Notes: generated from the letters alone by a model not told the origin. A stretch of DNA of 64,000 nt from CADEEN01 sp963751775 (GCA_963751775.1 CAVVVW010000028.1:1-64000), one strand, 5' to 3'; counted from the stretch's first letter, positions 48,251 to 59,652 are shown. Translations and numbers: made by a program.

Positions 48251-51200
48251 GTGAAGCATTCTGGTCAGGCTGGAGGGTATCGAACAGCGTCGCGCTGGGC
48301 ACTGCTGGCTGCGGCCGGCCTGCTCGCGGCCACGCTCGCAGGCTGCGGCGGCAGCGACGGGACGGACGGCGCCGCCGGCGCCACCGGGCCCGCCGGGCCT
48401 GCCGGCCCGGCCGGTCCCGCCGGCCCTGCCGGCGGCAACGCCACCGCAACCGTGGCTGTCCCAAGCAACTCGACGCCCGCCACGGCGGAATCCGCCGCAG
48501 CCTGGGCCGCCTTGGCGCCGCAGGTCACGGTAAGCAGCGTCACCATCGCCAGCGCACCGGTCGTGAAGTTCACGGTCAAGGACGCCGCCGGCGTTCCGAT
48601 CGTCGGCCTGGGCAACAAGTCCAAGAGTGCCACCGCCACGGTGGCCGGCCTGACCAACATCGGCTTCACGCTGGCCAAGCTGGTGCCCGCCACCACGCTG
48701 GTGACCGGCGGCAAGACCTACAGCGCCGAACCCAGCAAGTGGGTCAGCTACCTGGTGATCAAGCCGGTCACCGTCGCGCAGGCGGCCGGCACCATCGGCG
48801 CCGCCGACTCGTGCAACAAGACGGCCACGACGGCAGCCACATGGTGCGGCACCTTCCCGACCACCGACACCCAGGGCACCCTGGTCGACAACGGCGACGG
48901 CAGCTACGAGTACACCTTCTACCGTGACCCGAAGCAGGCCGCGGCGATCGTCGCCAGCCTGACCGATTCGACCGACGGGCTGTCGAAGAAGGCCGACCTC
49001 GGTGACCTGACGCTTCGACGCGACGCTGACCCACCGCGTGGGCATCCAGCTCGGCGGCAACGCACCCGGCACCGGCTCGAACACCCCCAACGCCGTGACA
49101 CGTGACGCCCGGCGTGGCGATGGTCAATACCGCCAACGCCGTGTTACGAATTCCGGCCCGACGGCGCCGCGGTCGCGACGACGCGCGGCATCGTCCAACT
49201 CGATTCATGCAGCTCCTGCCACGACGGCAAGGTGCTGGCGCATGGCAGCCGCAAGGATCCGAACTACTGCGTGACCTGCCACACCGACCAGATCAAGTAT
49301 TCGTTCAATGGCGGTAACGCGGTCATGCTGCCCGACGGCATCACCTTTGCCGTGCAAACCGGCACCAACGCCGTCGTGCGCCCGGCCCAGGCCATCGTCG
49401 ACGGCCGCGCGGTCGGCGACTACCCGAACATGATCCACAAGACCCACATGGGCAAGGAACTGGTCAAGCAGGGCTACAACTTCAACAACGCCTCCGAAGG
49501 CCTGTACAACAGCTTCGGCTTCCCGCAAGACCCGGCGAACTGCACCAAGTGCCACACCGGCACCGCCAGCACGAGCCCCTTGGTCGCCAAGGTCACCGCC
49601 AACGGCAACAACTGGATGAACAACCCCAGCATCGTCGCCTGCGGCGCCTGCCACGACGGCATCGACTTCGCCACCGGCACCGGCATCACGCTGGCCGACA
49701 AGGCCGCCGGCATCAAGGACGTGGCGCTGGGTTCGGGCCACACCGGCAAGGCCAAGGCCGACAACACGACCTGCAACCTGTGCCACGACGCGACGACGAT
49801 TCCGGTCGACCACCGCACGAACTTCGCAACGCCGAACAACACGACCGCCAAGGCCGGCATGGTCAACTTCGCCTACGACCTCAAGAGCGTCACCGTCAAC
49901 GCCAGCGGCCAGCCGGTGATGACGTTCCAGATCAAGAAGGACGGCGTTGCGGTCACATCGTTTGCCGTGCCGACGCTGGTCACCAATGCAGCCACCGGCG
50001 CGCAAGTCGTGTCGCCCACCTTCGAGCCGATCGCCGGCTTCGCCGGTGGCCCGAGCCTGTACCTTGCCTTCGGCGTGCCGCAGGACGGCGTCACGGCACC
50101 GGCCGACTTCAACTACTTCACCAACGTCAGCCTGACCAACCTGCTGGTGCCTGTCGGCTCCTCGCCGAACGCCGGCACCCTGACCGGCCCGGACGCCAAT
50201 GGCTACTGGACGGCGACGCTGACCGGCGACCTCGTCGGGCAGCCGGTCGGTGCGGGATGCGTCAAGCCGGTTGCACCGGCCGTGGCGACCTGCGTCAACA
50301 CGGCCGTCAACGCCAGCCCGATCGTGATCCCGGCCAACGCGAAGATGGTGACGGGCGCGATCTTCGGCTCCTTCACGCAGAAGGGTCTGGCGGACTATCC
50401 GTACACCCCGGCGAACGTGTCGGTCAACCCGACCGTGAATGCCACGGGCGGCCTGGCGCGCCCGGCCATCCTGAAGAAGCTCGTCGCCACCGGCTACACG
50501 GCACGCCGCGTGGTCGTCGATGCGGCCAAGTGCGCCACCTGCCATGACCAGCTCGGCACCAGCCCGAGCTTCCACGGCGGCGCGCGCAATGACCCGACGT
50601 CATGCGCCATCTGCCACAACACCGCGCGCACGAGCAACGGCTGGATCGCCAACGCCAATACCTTCGTCCACGGCATCCACGGCGCCGAGAAGCGCACCGT
50701 CGGCTATACCTGGGCAGGGGCTTCGGCGACCGACAACTACTCGTTCATCGGCTACCCGGGCGTGTTGCAGGACTGCAACCAGTGCCACCTGCCCAACACC
50801 GTGAACTTCGGTGCCAACGGCATGACGCTGCAGCCGGGCATGCTGTGGCTGACCGGCGCGACAGGCAAGTTCGACCCGGCTTCGACAACGGCCTTCCGGA
50901 ACTCGCCGTACATCGTCGTCGACAACACGAAGAACTACGGCAACAACTTCAGCTACACACCGGCTGGAGCGACCGTTGCCGCCTACACGCCGTCCACTGG
51001 AGTCGCAGTGCCAGCGCACGTCGCCGGCGCCGGCGGCGAAACCGTGCATGCCGACCCGCAATCGCTGGTCAGTTCGCCGATCTCTGCCGCGTGCTTCTCC
51101 TGCCACGACACGGCTTCGGCCCGCAACCACATGTCGACGCAGGGCGGTGCGGTGTACGAGCCGCGCGTCAGCGCGCTGTCAAAGGGCGAGTCCTGCCTGA

Positions 51201-51253
51201 TCTGCCACGGCGTAGGCAGGGTCTCGGATGTGGCGGTCGTGCACCAGCGATAG
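48251..51253 (+). CDS. OmcA/MtrC-family decaheme outer-surface lipoprotein 1 (frameshifts)
   Basis: About 1000 residues from a GTG start. A lipoprotein signal (LLAATLAGCGG, lipid-bearing Cys) is followed by a short collagen-like run (GPAGPAGPAG), a beta-rich domain, and ten heme sites: CSSCH, CVTCH, CTKCH, CGACH, CNLCH, CATCH, CAICH, CNQCH, CFSCH and CLICH. Frame changes lie near 49013, 49105 and 49141, all before the second heme. This is the terminal extracellular electron-transfer cytochrome in the MtrCAB scheme, touching minerals, electrodes or Fe(II). The second copy lies 1.7 kb downstream. Confidence 0.9.
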
Positions 51254-51312
51254 CCACTGCCCGAGGCCAGAGGGGCGCGGTGTATCGTGCCCCACCGGCC
51301 GGACCTGAAAAG

Positions 51313-51351
51313 GTGACCCGGATGCGGCAACGAATCCGGGTCACTTGCTTT
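51313..51351 (+). terminator. Terminator-like inverted repeat after decaheme gene 1
   Basis: Perfect 11-base arms GTGACCCGGAT / ATCCGGGTCAC with a 10-base loop, followed by TTGCTTTT. Confidence 0.7.
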
Positions 51352-51404
51352 TGGTGACCCCGACGGGTCCGTGAACCGAACCCCATCGCACCGACGAGGA
51401 CGTC

Positions 51405-51791
51405 ATGAAATACCGCTTGATATCGATTGCCTTGAGCGCAACAGTGCTGCTCGCCGCGGGCCCGGCCCTGGCGCTCGACAACAAGGCTGCCGCGGCCAGT
51501 GCGCCCGCGGCCAGCCAGTCCGCGTCCAGCGCGAAGGGCAAGGCGCCCACCAAGGCCCCGTTGGTCGACATCAACTCGGCCAAGCGCGCCGAACTGAAGA
51601 CATTGCCGGGCATCAGCGACGCGCAAGCCGGCAAGATCATCGCCGGCCGGCCCTACGGCAGCAAGGCGCAACTGGTCTCGCGCAAGATCCTGGACGAGGC
51701 GAGCTACGAAAACGTCAGACGCCTGATCGTCGCCAAGCAGCCCTACGACGATGCCGCCAAGAATGCGGCGATCTACAGCAACAAGAAGTAG
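51405..51791 (+). CDS. Secreted helix-hairpin-helix (ComEA-like) protein 1
   Basis: 128 residues. Signal peptide (ALSATVLLAAGPALA), an Ala/Ser/Lys linker, then a ComEA-type HhH domain (LVDINSAKRAELKTLPGISD ... KIIAGRPYGSKAQL). HhH domains bind DNA non-specifically; in ComEA they capture DNA in the periplasm. Here the gene is embedded between decaheme cytochrome genes, and a paralogue occupies the same position after the second copy, so a role in conduit assembly or in DNA-rich matrix contact is possible (inference). Confidence 0.85.
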   Translation: MKYRLISIALSATVLLAAGPALALDNKAAAASAPAASQSASSAKGKAPTKAPLVDINSAKRAELKTLPGISDAQAGKIIAGRPYGSKAQLVSRKILDEASYENVRRLIVAKQPYDDAAKNAAIYSNKK

Positions 51792-51853
51792 CCGCCCCCG
51801 AGCCTGCATGCGGCCGGCGACAACCGCCCCTTTCGCACAACCACCCAACCTCC

Positions 51854-52571
51854 ATGAAACAAGCCTTCAATGCCCTCGCGGCGCTCCTCCTTGCCGCCAC
51901 CGTTCTGACGGCCCACGCCGCAGCCGCAGCGCCAGCGCTCGCACCAACACCGACAACAGCGTCGCCGAGCCTGAATGGCGAGGTTCTCGAGACCCGCAGC
52001 GTCGACAGCTACACCTATCTGCGCCTGAAGACCGCGCAGGGCGAGGTCTGGGCCGCCGTGCCGACGACCGACGGCGAAGAAGGGCTCGCAGGTCACGATC
52101 GGCAACACGATGGTGATGCAGAACTTCCAGAGCAAGACGCTGAACAAGACGTTCGACAAGATCGTGTTCGGGCAGATCGTCGAGCCGGGCGCCAAGCCCG
52201 CCGCGGCGCACGGCACGATGCCCGCCGCTAAGGCCGAAGCGCCCGCCGTCAAGGTGGCCAAGGCCAGCGGCCCGGATGCGAAGACCGTTGCCGAGGTGGT
52301 GACCGGTCGAGCCGCGCTGAAGGACAAGACGGTGCTCGTGCGCGGCCAGGTGGTGAAGGTCAACCTCGGCATCATGGGCAAGAACTGGCTCCACCTGCAG
52401 GACGGTTCCGGCGCGGCCGCGGCCGGCAGCAACGACATCCTGGTGACGACGAAGAACGAAGCCGCCATCGGCGACATCGTCAACGCCAAGGGCACCGTGC
52501 GCACCGACGTCAACGTCGGGCCGGGCTACGCCTACGCCGTGCTCATCGAAGACGCGACGGTGAGCAAGTAG
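51854..52571 (+). CDS. Secreted OB-fold nucleotide-binding-like protein (one frameshift)
   Basis: About 238 residues. Signal peptide (AALLLAATVLTAHAAAAA). The first domain begins LNGEVLETRSVDSYTYLRLK and continues after a break near 52080 with GSQVTIGNTMVMQNFQSKTL. A second domain (AALKDKTVLVRGQVVKVNLG...NWLHLQDGSG) is a clear OB-fold of the tRNA_anti-like periplasmic type. The role is unknown; it is located inside the extracellular electron-transfer cluster after the HhH protein. Confidence 0.78.
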
Positions 52572-52936
52572 GCAGCTTGCCTGCGGATTACCCTTGGGCA
52601 TGGCCCGCGCCGCGGGCCTGCACGCCCTGGCGTTTGTCCTATTGGCGGCCGAGCAACGGCAGGTAATCTGACCGGCAAGCACTGGCGCTCAAGGTCGGGT
52701 TTTCGAGTGTCGTGGGCGACACGACCACCGCGTTGGCCGCTGGTCTCTTCTTGGAGGGTCAGCCGCGAATGGCTCGATCGGGCAGGTGCGCATGGGCGCG
52801 TGTTGCGCACAACGCAATTCGCAGCAATCTTGATCTGGAACAAATCAACCGCACACGCCGGTAGGAAGATCGCTGTCGGCAAAGAAGCGTCATTCAGGAC
52901 GCCAAGTTCCATTCCAATCGAGCTAGGAGAGCATCC
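52572..52936 (+). other. 365-base intergenic region before the second decaheme gene
   Basis: No supported gene. It holds an FNR-like box at 52830 and a segment (52830-52875) similar to the region before decaheme gene 1. A GGAG ribosome-binding site precedes the GTG start at 52937. Confidence 0.6.
52830..52843. promoter_or_regulatory. FNR/Dnr-like box before decaheme gene 2
   Basis: TTGATCTGGAACAA, 94 bases before the GTG start. An overlapping downstream AATCAA offers an alternative right half-site. Confidence 0.58.
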
Positions 52937-55845
52937 GTGAACAGATCTGGTCGGGCAGGAGGGTATCGGGCTTCGTCGCGCTGGGCGCTGTTCGCGTTGG
53001 CGGGCGTGCTTGCGGCGGCGATCGCAGGATGCGGCGGCAGCGACGGGGCTGTCGGCCCCACGGGCGCAGCCGGTCCAGCAGGGCCAACCGGCCCGACCGG
53101 CCCTTCGGGCCCCCCCGGAGTGAGCGGTGCCAGCGTCGTGACCATCCCCAGCAACGCCGCGCCGGCCACCGATGCCTCGGCCGCGGCCTGGGCCGCATTG
53201 GCGCCAAAGGCCACCGTGACCAGCGTCACCATCGCCAGCCCGCCGGTCGTGAATTTCACGGTCACGGACGCCGCCGGCAACCCGGTGGTCGGTCTGGGCA
53301 ACACGTCCCAGAGCAGCACGGCCACGCTCCCCGGTCTGACCAACCTCGCCTTCTCCATCGCCAAGCTGGTGCCGGGCACCAATGGTGGCCCCAGCAAGTG
53401 GGTCAGCTACATCGTGACCACGGTGCCGACGAAGAACGCGACGACCGGTGCCATCACGGCCTCCGCGCCGACGCGCCCGTCGACCGACAACACCGGCACG
53501 CTGGTCGACAACGGCGACGGCAGCTACAAGTACACCTTCTACCGCGACGTCCCGCAGACCAAGGCCACGGTCGACGCGATGACCGTCACCGGCGCCAACA
53601 ACAAGGCCGATCTCGGTGACCTGACCTACGAACCGAACCTGGTTCATCGGCTGACGATCCAGATTTCCGGCAACGCACCCGGCACCGGCACCAACACACC
53701 CAACGGCGTCGCGTTCAGCACCGCTGCCCGCCGTGCCGATGACCAAGCCGCTGGACGTGATCTACGACTTCGTTCCCGCCACCGGCCAGGCCGCGACGGC
53801 TTCGGGCCGCGACATCGTGGCCACCGCCAAGTGCAACGAATGCCACCGCCAGCTCGGCGGCATTCCGGGCGACAGCGCCGAGAGTTCCGGCGCCGGCTTC
53901 CACGGCGGAAGCCGCAACGAAACCCGCTACTGCGTGGTCTGCCACACCGAGCAGCGCAAGTACGGCCGAACCGAGGCCACGATCGACGCGGCCACGCTGA
54001 CGTTCACCAGCGCCACCGAGAAGGTCGACGGCCGCGCGGTCGGCAACCTGCCCAACCACATTCACCACACCCACATGGGCAGCCTGCTGGCCAAGAAGAA
54101 CTACAACTACGGCGGCGTGCTGTACAACGAAGTGGGGTTCCCGCAGGACTTGCGCAACTGCACCAAGTGCCACGACGGTTCCGACACGTCGACCGCCAAG
54201 ACCGCACAGGGCGACAACTGGAAGAATCAGCCCAACCGCGTCGCCTGCGGCGGCTGCCACGACGGCATCAACTTCGCGACCGGCATGGGCGTCACCATCG
54301 CCGACGCGGCCAAGGGCCTGACCTCGACGACGAGCTTTGACGGCTTTGCCCACGGCGGCAAGTCGGCCACCGACGACTCGCAGTGCGTGACCTGCCACAC
54401 GCCCGGCAACATCGACGTCGTGCACCTGCCGGTGACGCCGCCGAACCCGACCAACTCGCTGCTGGCGGGCGGCACCAACAGCAACACCAACGCGGCCTGG
54501 ATCGCCTCGAACACGAGCCGGCTGCCGGCCGGTGCGATCAAGGTCAGCTACGACATCAAGAGCGTCGTCGGTCAACGCGAGCGGCAAGCCGGTGATGGTG
54601 TTCCGCATCCTGCAGAACGGCGTCAGGACAGACCTCAAGGCCTTCGACGCCGCGCTGCCCGTGCAGCCGCAGGAAATCTGGGACGACTTCATGGGCGCGC
54701 CCAGCGTGTACTTCGTGTTCTCGGTGCCGCAGGACGGCATCGCCGCGCCGGCGGACTTCAACGCCTCGGCCAGCAGCTACCTGCGCAGCCTGTGGAACGG
54801 CACCGCGACCGGCACCAGCGCGGGCACCCTGACCGGTCCGGACGCGGATGGCTACTACACGGCCACGCTGACCGGCGTGACCATCCCCGCCAGCGCGAAG
54901 ATGCTCACCGGCGGCCTGGGCTACTCGTACAGCGTGATCACCACGCTGCCGCTGACCCAGACCAACCTGGCCAACTACCCGGTCACGCCCGCCACGGCAA
55001 CCAGCGGCCTGACGGCCACCATGCCGAACAAGACCGGCGGCCTGATCGTCATCGCGCCCAACGCGCAGAAGGTGGCGACCAACTTCACCGCGCGCCGGCC
55101 GATCGTCGAGGACAAGCGCTGCAACGCCTGCCACCAGGAACTCGGCACCTTCACCGAAGAAGCCTTCCATGCCGGGCAGCGCAACGACGGCACGACCTGC
55201 GCGTGGTGCCACACGCCGAACCGCACCAGCAGCGGCTGGTCGGCCGACTCCACCAGCTTCGTCCACGCGATCCACGCGGGCAACAAGCGCGACGGCGCCG
55301 TTCACCTGGCATGCGTCGAGCACGACCGAGTCGTTTGCCGACATCAAGTTCCCCGGCGTGCTGAAGGACTGCGAGACCTGCCACCTGCCCGGGACCTACA
55401 ACTTCAGCGCCACCGCGTCGGCCAGTGCCTTGCCGAACAGGCTGTACCGGACCGTGGCCACCGGCATCTTCAACGGCACCGCGGGTACGCTGACCACCGG
55501 CTGCACCGTCTCGGCGACCAACAACTGCCTGGCCACGGACCTCAGCGTGTATTCGCTGTCGCCCTACATCGCCGCCGACAACACGACCAACTACGGCGCC
55601 GGATTCGGCTTCAATGCGGGGACGGGCGTGACCGACCGCCGCCGCGGCGACGACGCTGGTCAACTCGCCGATCGCCGGCGGCGTGCTTCGCCTGCCACGA
55701 CTCGACGATCGCCCGGGCGCACATCGAGTACGGTGGCGGTTCGATCTACGCGCCGCGCAGCACCGCACTGGGCACGACCGAGACCTGCATGGTCTGCCAC
55801 GATGCCGGCCGCATCGCCGACATCAAGGTGATGCACGCAAAGTGA
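52937..55845 (+). CDS. OmcA/MtrC-family decaheme outer-surface lipoprotein 2 (frameshifts)
   Basis: About 970 residues, GTG start, clearly paralogous to copy 1 from the first residues (GQAGGYR/GRAGGYR). Lipoprotein signal VLAAAIAGCGG and collagen-like GPAGPTGPTGPSGPPG lead. Ten heme sites: CNECH, CVVCH, CTKCH, CGGCH, CVTCH, CNACH, CAWCH, CETCH, CFACH and CMVCH. Frame changes lie near 53720, 54575, 55305 and 55640. Hemes and the intervening beta domains keep the OmcA-type spacing. Cell-surface electron transfer is the likely role. Confidence 0.9.
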
Positions 55846-55912
55846 GTGATTGAGATGCGGTGAGAAGCAGGACTGGGGCATGGCCAAACCATGCTCCAGC
55901 GCCGCGGCAGAC

Positions 55913-55946
55913 AACCCGGCGGCGGCAACGCCCCGGGTTTTTTTTC
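55913..55946 (+). terminator. Terminator after decaheme gene 2
   Basis: Arms AACCCGG and CCGGGTT around a GC-rich loop, followed by an uninterrupted run of T. Confidence 0.75.
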
Positions 55947-55982
55947 GTACCATCGAAGCGCAATTCAGCGAGAGATGTCGAC

Positions 55983-56378
55983 ATGAGCGTAGTGACGAAG
56001 CCGTCTGCACGACACCGCGTCAAGGGGCGCGTGCTGATCGGCCTGGCACTGATGGCCTGGGCCGGCCTGTCGTGCGCGGCCAGCGCTGCGAGCGCATCGG
56101 CGTCGGCACCGGCACCTGCCGGCCAGGCCTCGGCGGCCTCGAAGAAGGCGCCGCCCGCCAAGCCGGTCAAGCTCGTCGATATCAACAGCGCGAGCCGGGC
56201 ACAATTGAAGACGCTGCCGGGCATCGGCGATGCCGAGGCCGACAGGATCATCGCGGGCCGGCCTTACCTCAGCAAGGCCGACCTGGCCAGCAAGAACGTG
56301 ATCCCGACCGGGGTCTACCTGTCGCTGAAGAACCAGGTCATTGCCATTCAGAAGACGCCCCCGAAGAGCAAGGCATAG
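55983..56378 (+). CDS. Secreted helix-hairpin-helix (ComEA-like) protein 2
   Basis: 131 residues. Signal peptide (VLIGLALMAWAGLSCAASA), an Ala/Ser-rich linker, and an HhH domain (LVDINSASRAQLKTLPGIGD ... RIIAGRPYLSKADL) highly similar to copy 1 at 51405. It precedes mtrA by 40 bases and is probably cotranscribed with mtrAB. Confidence 0.85.
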   Translation: MSVVTKPSARHRVKGRVLIGLALMAWAGLSCAASAASASASAPAPAGQASAASKKAPPAKPVKLVDINSASRAQLKTLPGIGDAEADRIIAGRPYLSKADLASKNVIPTGVYLSLKNQVIAIQKTPPKSKA

Positions 56379-56418
56379 CCGCAAGCCGCGACGAACAAAG
56401 ACTGACGGACCGACAACG

Positions 56419-57425
56419 ATGAACATCACCAAACCAATCATTTCCGCGCTCTTTGTCGTAGTGGCCGGTCTGGCATGGCCACCGGCTGCAACGGCGCAGG
56501 GCAGCGGCGGCGTCCGCACCGGCCGGCGGCGGCCTCGGCGCCGGAGCAGGTGGGTCCGGGCACCGAGTACAGCGAAAAGGGTGCCGACACCTGCCTCAAC
56601 TGCCACGACGCCGACGCCGACACGGCGACGTTCACGACGGCGGCGATCTTCAAGACCCGCCATGCGCAACGCGGCAACGCGCACGCGCCGTTCGGCGCCG
56701 GCGGGCTGCAGTGCGAGGCCTGCCACGGCCCGGGCGCGCGCCATTCCAGCAAGGGCAGCAAGAAGGCGGCGACGATCAACAGCTTCAAGGCGAACTCGTT
56801 CATGTCGCCCGAGCAGCGCAACCTGCCCTGCCTGGGTTGCCACCAGAGCGACGCCCGCACCGGATGGCACGCCGGCGCGCACCAGCGCAGCGATCTGGCC
56901 TGCACCGATTGCCACCGGCTGCACGTGCAGGACGACCCGGTGCTGGCCAAGAACACACAGCCCGACGTCTGCTTCAACTGCCACAAGAAGCAGCGGGCGG
57001 ACTTCTACAAGACCTCGTCGCACCCGGTTCGCTTCGGCGTCATGGGTTGCAGCGATTGCCACAACACGCATGGCTCGACCAACCCGGCGCTGCTGACCAA
57101 GTCGACGGTGAACCAGACCTGCTACACCTGCCATGCCGAAAAGCGCGGCCCGGTGCTGTGGGAGCATGCGCCGGTGGCCGAGGACTGCACGCTGTGCCAT
57201 TCGAGCCACGGCTCGGTGCACGCCGCGCTGCTGACCAAGACGCCACCGCTGCTGTGCCAGCAATGCCATACGGTCGCGGGCCACCCGGCCGTGGCGCGCA
57301 CCGGCGCCGCGCTGCCCGGCGGTGGCGCCGGCGGTTCGATCTTCCTGCTCGCCGGCGGTTGCAGCAACTGCCACTCGCAGGTGCACGGGTCCAACCATCC
57401 CGCGGGCGCCAAGCTGATGCGATGA
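56419..57425 (+). CDS. mtrA: MtrA/DmsE-family periplasmic decaheme cytochrome (one frameshift)
   Basis: About 335 residues, the MtrA length. A signal peptide (IISALFVVVAGLAWPPAATA) is in one frame; after a break near 56510 come ten heme sites: CLNCH, CEACH, CLGCH, CTDCH, CFNCH, CSDCH, CYTCH, CTLCH, CQQCH and CSNCH. MtrA forms the heme wire inside the MtrB barrel, joining periplasm and cell surface. Followed by mtrB, as in all porin-cytochrome operons. Confidence 0.92.
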
Positions 57426-57486
57426 ACGATGCGTGGCCTGTGGCCGCAGGCCCGGGCCAGACGACTCACCGAGAACGGATGCGAAC

Positions 57487-59588
57487 ATGACAACCTTCAG
57501 CCCCTTGTTCCTGCTCGGCGCGCTCGGCGCGCTGTCGGCCGCCGCCAGCGGCGCCGTGGCCGCCGAACCCTCGCAGTGGAAGTGCGAAACCTGCCCGTTC
57601 GAGAAGGCCGGGACCAGCGGCACGGTGGACGTCGGCCTCGGCGACCGTCTCGGACGATTCGGCCAAGTTCGGCGACTACACCGGCCTGAACCAGAAGGGC
57701 GCCTACCTCGTGGCCGGTGGCGCCATGCGATATCGCGGCGAGGACGGACAGTTCGGCAGCCTGAAGGCCTCGGACCTCGGGCTCGACGTGCGCTCGCTGG
57801 CGGGCGAATACGGCCAGGAAGGGCGCTACACGCTGCGCATGGGTTACGCCGAAATCCCGCATTACCTGACCGATACGCGCGATGACGCCGTTCCTGGGCA
57901 ACGGCGGCGCGGTGTTGACGCTGCCGGCCGGCTTTCCCGCGGTGGACACCGGCTCGATGCCGTTGGCGAGCACGCTGCAGCCGGTCGAACTGGGGTTCAA
58001 GCGCTCGCGGCTGGACGCCAGCGCGTCGTGGCTCCTCGGCCAGGGGTGGAGCACCCGCCTCAGCCTGCGACACGACGTGAAGGACGGCACGCAGCGCACC
58101 TGCCGGCTCGTTCTTCTCCACCGCCTCGCAGATGGCGGCGCCGGTGGACCAGGTCACCGATCAGGTCGAGATTTCAGCTTCGTATTTCAGCCCGCGCCTG
58201 CAGGCCACGTTGGGGTATCAAGGCTCGCTGTTCCGCAATGGCCAGGAGTCGTTGACCTGGACCAATCCGTTCTCCGGCGTGCGCAACGGCCAGCTCGCGC
58301 TGGCGCCGGACAACGAGTCGCACCAGATCTTCGGCTCGGCCGGCTACGAGATCACGCCGCAGATCCGTGCCAGCGGCGAGTTTTCGGTCGGGCAGGATGA
58401 CGCAGGATGCCGCCTTCCTCGCCGCGACGACGAACGTCTACGACCCGGTGACGAACCCATCCGGCCTGGCCGTGCCGGCCCTGCCCGCGCAGTCCTTGAG
58501 CGGGCAGGTCGACACCTTCAATGCCAGCGTCAGGCTCACCGCCACGCCGATCGAGCGGCTGCTGCTGAACGCCAGCTACGCCAGAGACGTGCGCGACAAC
58601 CAGACGCCCAGCCTGGCCTATCCCGCGGTGTCGACCGACATGTTCCTGGGTGCGGTGCCACGCATCAACCAGCCGTTCAGCTTCACGCAGGACCGCTTCA
58701 AGCTCAGCGCCGACTACCGCTGGCAGGGCAGCACGAAGACCAGCGTCGGCGTCGACCAGAACTACGTCCAGCGCACCCTGCAGGAAGTGGTGACCACGCG
58801 CGAGACGACGCTGTGGGGGCAGTTGACCGCGAGACCACTGGCCAATACGTCGCTGATGCTCGAGCTCGCACACAGCGAACGCGACAACGAGGGTTACGGT
58901 ATCGCGGCCTGGATCACGCCGCCCGAGAACCCCTTGCTGCGCAAGTACAACCTGGCCGATCGCAGCCGCGACAAGGCCCGCCTGCGCGCCGATTTCACCG
59001 CCAGCGAGAGCGTGAACTTCGGCGTCAGTGCCGACGTCGCGGATGACAACTACGGCCAATCCAGCATCGGCCTCACCGACGGCCGCAGCGTCAGCTATGG
59101 CGCCGACGTGTCGTGGGCGATCACCGATCAGACCCAGCTGAGCATGTTCGCGCAAAGCGAACAGGTCCGTTCCGGACAGGCCGGCAGCCAGCTCTATGGG
59201 CAGCCCGACTGGTGGGCCCACAACAAGGATGAAGTCGACCTCGTCGGCCTCGGGGATCAAGCACATGGCGTTGGGTGGCAAGCTCGAACTCGGCGCCGAC
59301 CTGACGTTCACGCGCTCGCGCAGCGACATCACGGTCGACGCCGGCCCCATCAGCCCGCCGTTCCCGACCGCAACGACTTCAATGGACCGCTTCAAGATCC
59401 ACGCCACCTACAAGCTGAAAGACAACATGTCGATCACCGGCGGCTGGTGGTACGAACGCTACGACTCGCAGGATTGGCGTCTGGACGGCGTGCAGCCGGC
59501 CACGATTCCGAACCTGCTGGCCTTCGGCGCGCAAGCCCCGCGCTACAACGTGAACGTCCTTTCCGTCGCGCTGCGCTACGGGTTCTAG
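57487..59588 (+). CDS. mtrB: MtrB/PioB-family outer-membrane porin (several frameshifts)
   Basis: About 700 residues. Signal peptide (LFLLGALGALSAAASGAVAA) followed by the CxxC characteristic of MtrB/PioB (QWKCETCPFE). A 26-strand-type barrel of alternating residues ends ...LSVALRYGF with terminal Phe. Frame changes lie near 57645, 57880, 58100, 58395 and 59255. It sheathes MtrA across the outer membrane. The density of breaks is higher than elsewhere, so true decay cannot be fully ruled out, although every segment still reads as conserved MtrB. Confidence 0.87.
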
Positions 59589-59652
59589 GCCGGGCCGCAC
59601 GCGAGCAGCGACGGCCGTGCGGCGCCGTGGCCGGCGCCGGCGGGTGTGCCTG

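Noticed and set aside
48380..48440. Short tandem repeat resembling a CRISPR or VNTR
   Set aside because: It is an in-frame GPAG collagen-like coding repeat with 9-base periodicity, no spacers and no cas genes.
59594..59623. Hairpin GCCGCACG / CGTGCGGC between mtrB and the amidase
   Set aside because: A stem is present but there is no T-run on either side, so it is not called a terminator.
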